The notes beneath the pieces were generated by a model. That model saw nothing but the letters and a program-made list of their open reading frames with translations, did not search any database and had not been told where the DNA came from. Of a DNA stretch of 36,795 nt, positions 35,819 through 36,795 are shown piece by piece. Positions within the stretch are counted from its first letter, which is position 1. Each line of letters begins with the position of its first letter. The position numbers and the translations under genes were made by a program. The DNA lies in NCBI GenBank assembly GCA_002786915.1, contig PCUV01000091.1:4221-41015 (forward strand). The letters are read 5' to 3'. The DNA is from Comamonadaceae bacterium CG12_big_fil_rev_8_21_14_0_65_59_15 (GTDB lineage: Bacteria; Pseudomonadota; Gammaproteobacteria; Burkholderiales; Burkholderiaceae_C).

Positions 35819-36795
35819 AGCCCGGCGCAGGCGTCAGCGCAGTGCCGCTGGCCGAACGGCTACGCCCGCGCACGCTGGCCGAGGTCGTTGGTCAGCGCCA
35901 TGTGCTGGGTGAGGGCATGGCGTTGCGCCTGGCGTTTGAATCGGGCCAACCGCACAGTTGCATTTTTTGGGGGCCGCCGGGCACCGGCAAAACCACCATC
36001 GCGCGCTTGATGGCCGACGCGTTTGACGCGCAATTCATCACCATCAGCGCGGTGCTGGGGGGCGTGAAAGACATCCGGGAAGCGGTGGAGCGCGCGCAAC
36101 TGGCGCAGCAGCAGGGCAGGCGTACGCTGGTGTTTGTCGATGAAGTGCACCGCTTCAACAAAAGCCAGCAAGACGCTTTTTTGCCACACGTAGAAAGCGG
36201 CCTGTTTACCTTTGTCGGCGCCACCACCGAGAACCCGTCGTTTGAGGTCAATTCCGCGCTGCTGTCCCGCGCGGTTGTGTACGTGTTGCAGCCGTTGACC
36301 CCAGACGACTTAAAGCAAATTGTGGCCTCAGCGCTGGCACAGCAAGCGCTGCCAGCTATTGAATCAGAAGCGATAGAGCGTCTGGTTGGCTACGCGGACG
36401 GCGACGCGCGGCGTTTGCTCAATACCTTGCAGACGCTGGCAGTGGCGGCAGCAGAACAGCAGTTGCACAGCATCACCGACGCCTGGTTGTTGACAGTGCT
36501 GGGCCAGCAACTGCGCCGCTACGACAAGGGCGGTGAGCAGTTTTACGACACCATTTCCGCGCTGCACAAAAGCGTGCGCGGTTCCGACCCCGACGCGGCG
36601 CTGTACTGGCTGGTGCGCATGCTCGACGGTGGTGTGGATCCCAAATACATGGCAAGGCGCTTGATCCGCATGGCCAGCGAAGACATTGGTTTGGCCGACC
36701 CGCGCGCCTTGCGCCTGGCGCTGGACGCCGCCCAAGTGTATGAGCGCTTGGGCACGCCCGAAGGTGAACTGGCGTTGGCTGAATGTGTGCTGTAC
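35815..36795 (+). CDS. rarA: Replication-associated recombination protein A, 3' truncated
   Basis: RarA (MgsA) is an AAA+ ATPase that acts at stalled forks and interacts with SSB and the clamp-loader pathway. The frame runs to the window edge (327 codons). It has PLAERLRPRTLAEVVGQRHV near the start, Walker A GPPGTGKTT, Walker B LVFVDEVHRFNKSQQDAFL, sensor 1 FVGATTENPSFEVNSALLSR and the arginine-rich sensor 2 GDARRLLNTL, followed by the RarA-specific KSVRGSDPDAALYWL segment. The ATG overlaps the preceding diguanylate cyclase stop. The C-terminal part (roughly the last 100 residues) is missing only because of the window. Confidence 0.96.
   Translation, partial: MKPGAGVSAVPLAERLRPRTLAEVVGQRHVLGEGMALRLAFESGQPHSCIFWGPPGTGKTTIARLMADAFDAQFITISAVLGGVKDIREAVERAQLAQQQGRRTLVFVDEVHRFNKSQQDAFLPHVESGLFTFVGATTENPSFEVNSALLSRAVVYVLQPLTPDDLKQIVASALAQQALPAIESEAIERLVGYADGDARRLLNTLQTLAVAAAEQQLHSITDAWLLTVLGQQLRRYDKGGEQFYDTISALHKSVRGSDPDAALYWLVRMLDGGVDPKYMARRLIRMASEDIGLADPRALRLALDAAQVYERLGTPEGELALAECVLY
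36327..36366. repeat. Probable palindromic repeat copy inside rarA
   Basis: cctcagcgctgg, loop, caagcgctgccagctattga matches the right half of the copies at 31374 and 33887 closely and the left half loosely. It encodes SALAQQALPAIES between sensor 1 and sensor 2. Confidence 0.45.

Overview
The window looks like the chromosome of a betaproteobacterium of the order Burkholderiales, most likely a Comamonadaceae member near Rhodoferax or Polaromonas. Reasons are the long PurL, the tolB-pal-cpoB order, the style of the MetG, ApbC, TrmB and MCP proteins, and copies of a short palindromic repeat that I associate with that family. No species assignment is possible from sequence reading alone.

The left end (1-2078) is a complete diversity-generating retroelement (DGR) core, except that the 5' part of its target gene lies outside the window. 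In order it has the target gene's 3' end with a variable repeat (VR, 152-268), a GATA-loop hairpin (307-322), an Avd-type accessory gene (331-702), the template repeat (TR, 703-819) and a DGR-type reverse transcriptase (996-2078). TR and VR align over 117 bp without gaps. All 13 differences fall at TR adenines, nearly all of them in Asn codons. This is direct evidence of adenine-specific mutagenic retrohoming and is the most interesting system in the window.

From 2367 to 11836 lie RNase G and an envelope-glycan cluster: polysaccharide deacetylase, GT4 glycosyltransferase, an A/T-rich FkbM-type methyltransferase, the O-antigen ligase and MsbA-like ABC exporter pair on the minus strand, then a WaaE-like GT2 and another glycosyltransferase. 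Next come tolB-pal-cpoB (11882-14549), tcdA, tRNA-Lys(TTT), a chemotaxis receptor with a CheR-binding tail, an exported rhodanese-like protein lacking its cysteine, metG, a patatin-like lipase, apbC/mrp and a DnaQ/GIY-YIG nuclease.

From 24892 to 28439, on the minus strand, are mostly small metabolic and RNA-modification genes: NUDIX hydrolase, FAH-family hydrolase, ABM monooxygenase, RluA-family pseudouridine synthase and TrmB. The right end, on the plus strand, has a degenerate HD-GYP protein, two small membrane proteins, purL, a REC-GGDEF diguanylate cyclase and the start of rarA.

The second theme is small non-autonomous repeats. About eight copies of a short (roughly 40-60 bp) palindromic element sit in intergenic DNA and, in frame, inside coding genes. 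Two copies of a roughly 130-bp element lie near gene starts, one of them supplying the start of the RluA-family gene. A separate A/T-rich palindromic insertion sits in frame in purL. A tRNA 3'-end fragment lies at the apbC/nuclease junction.
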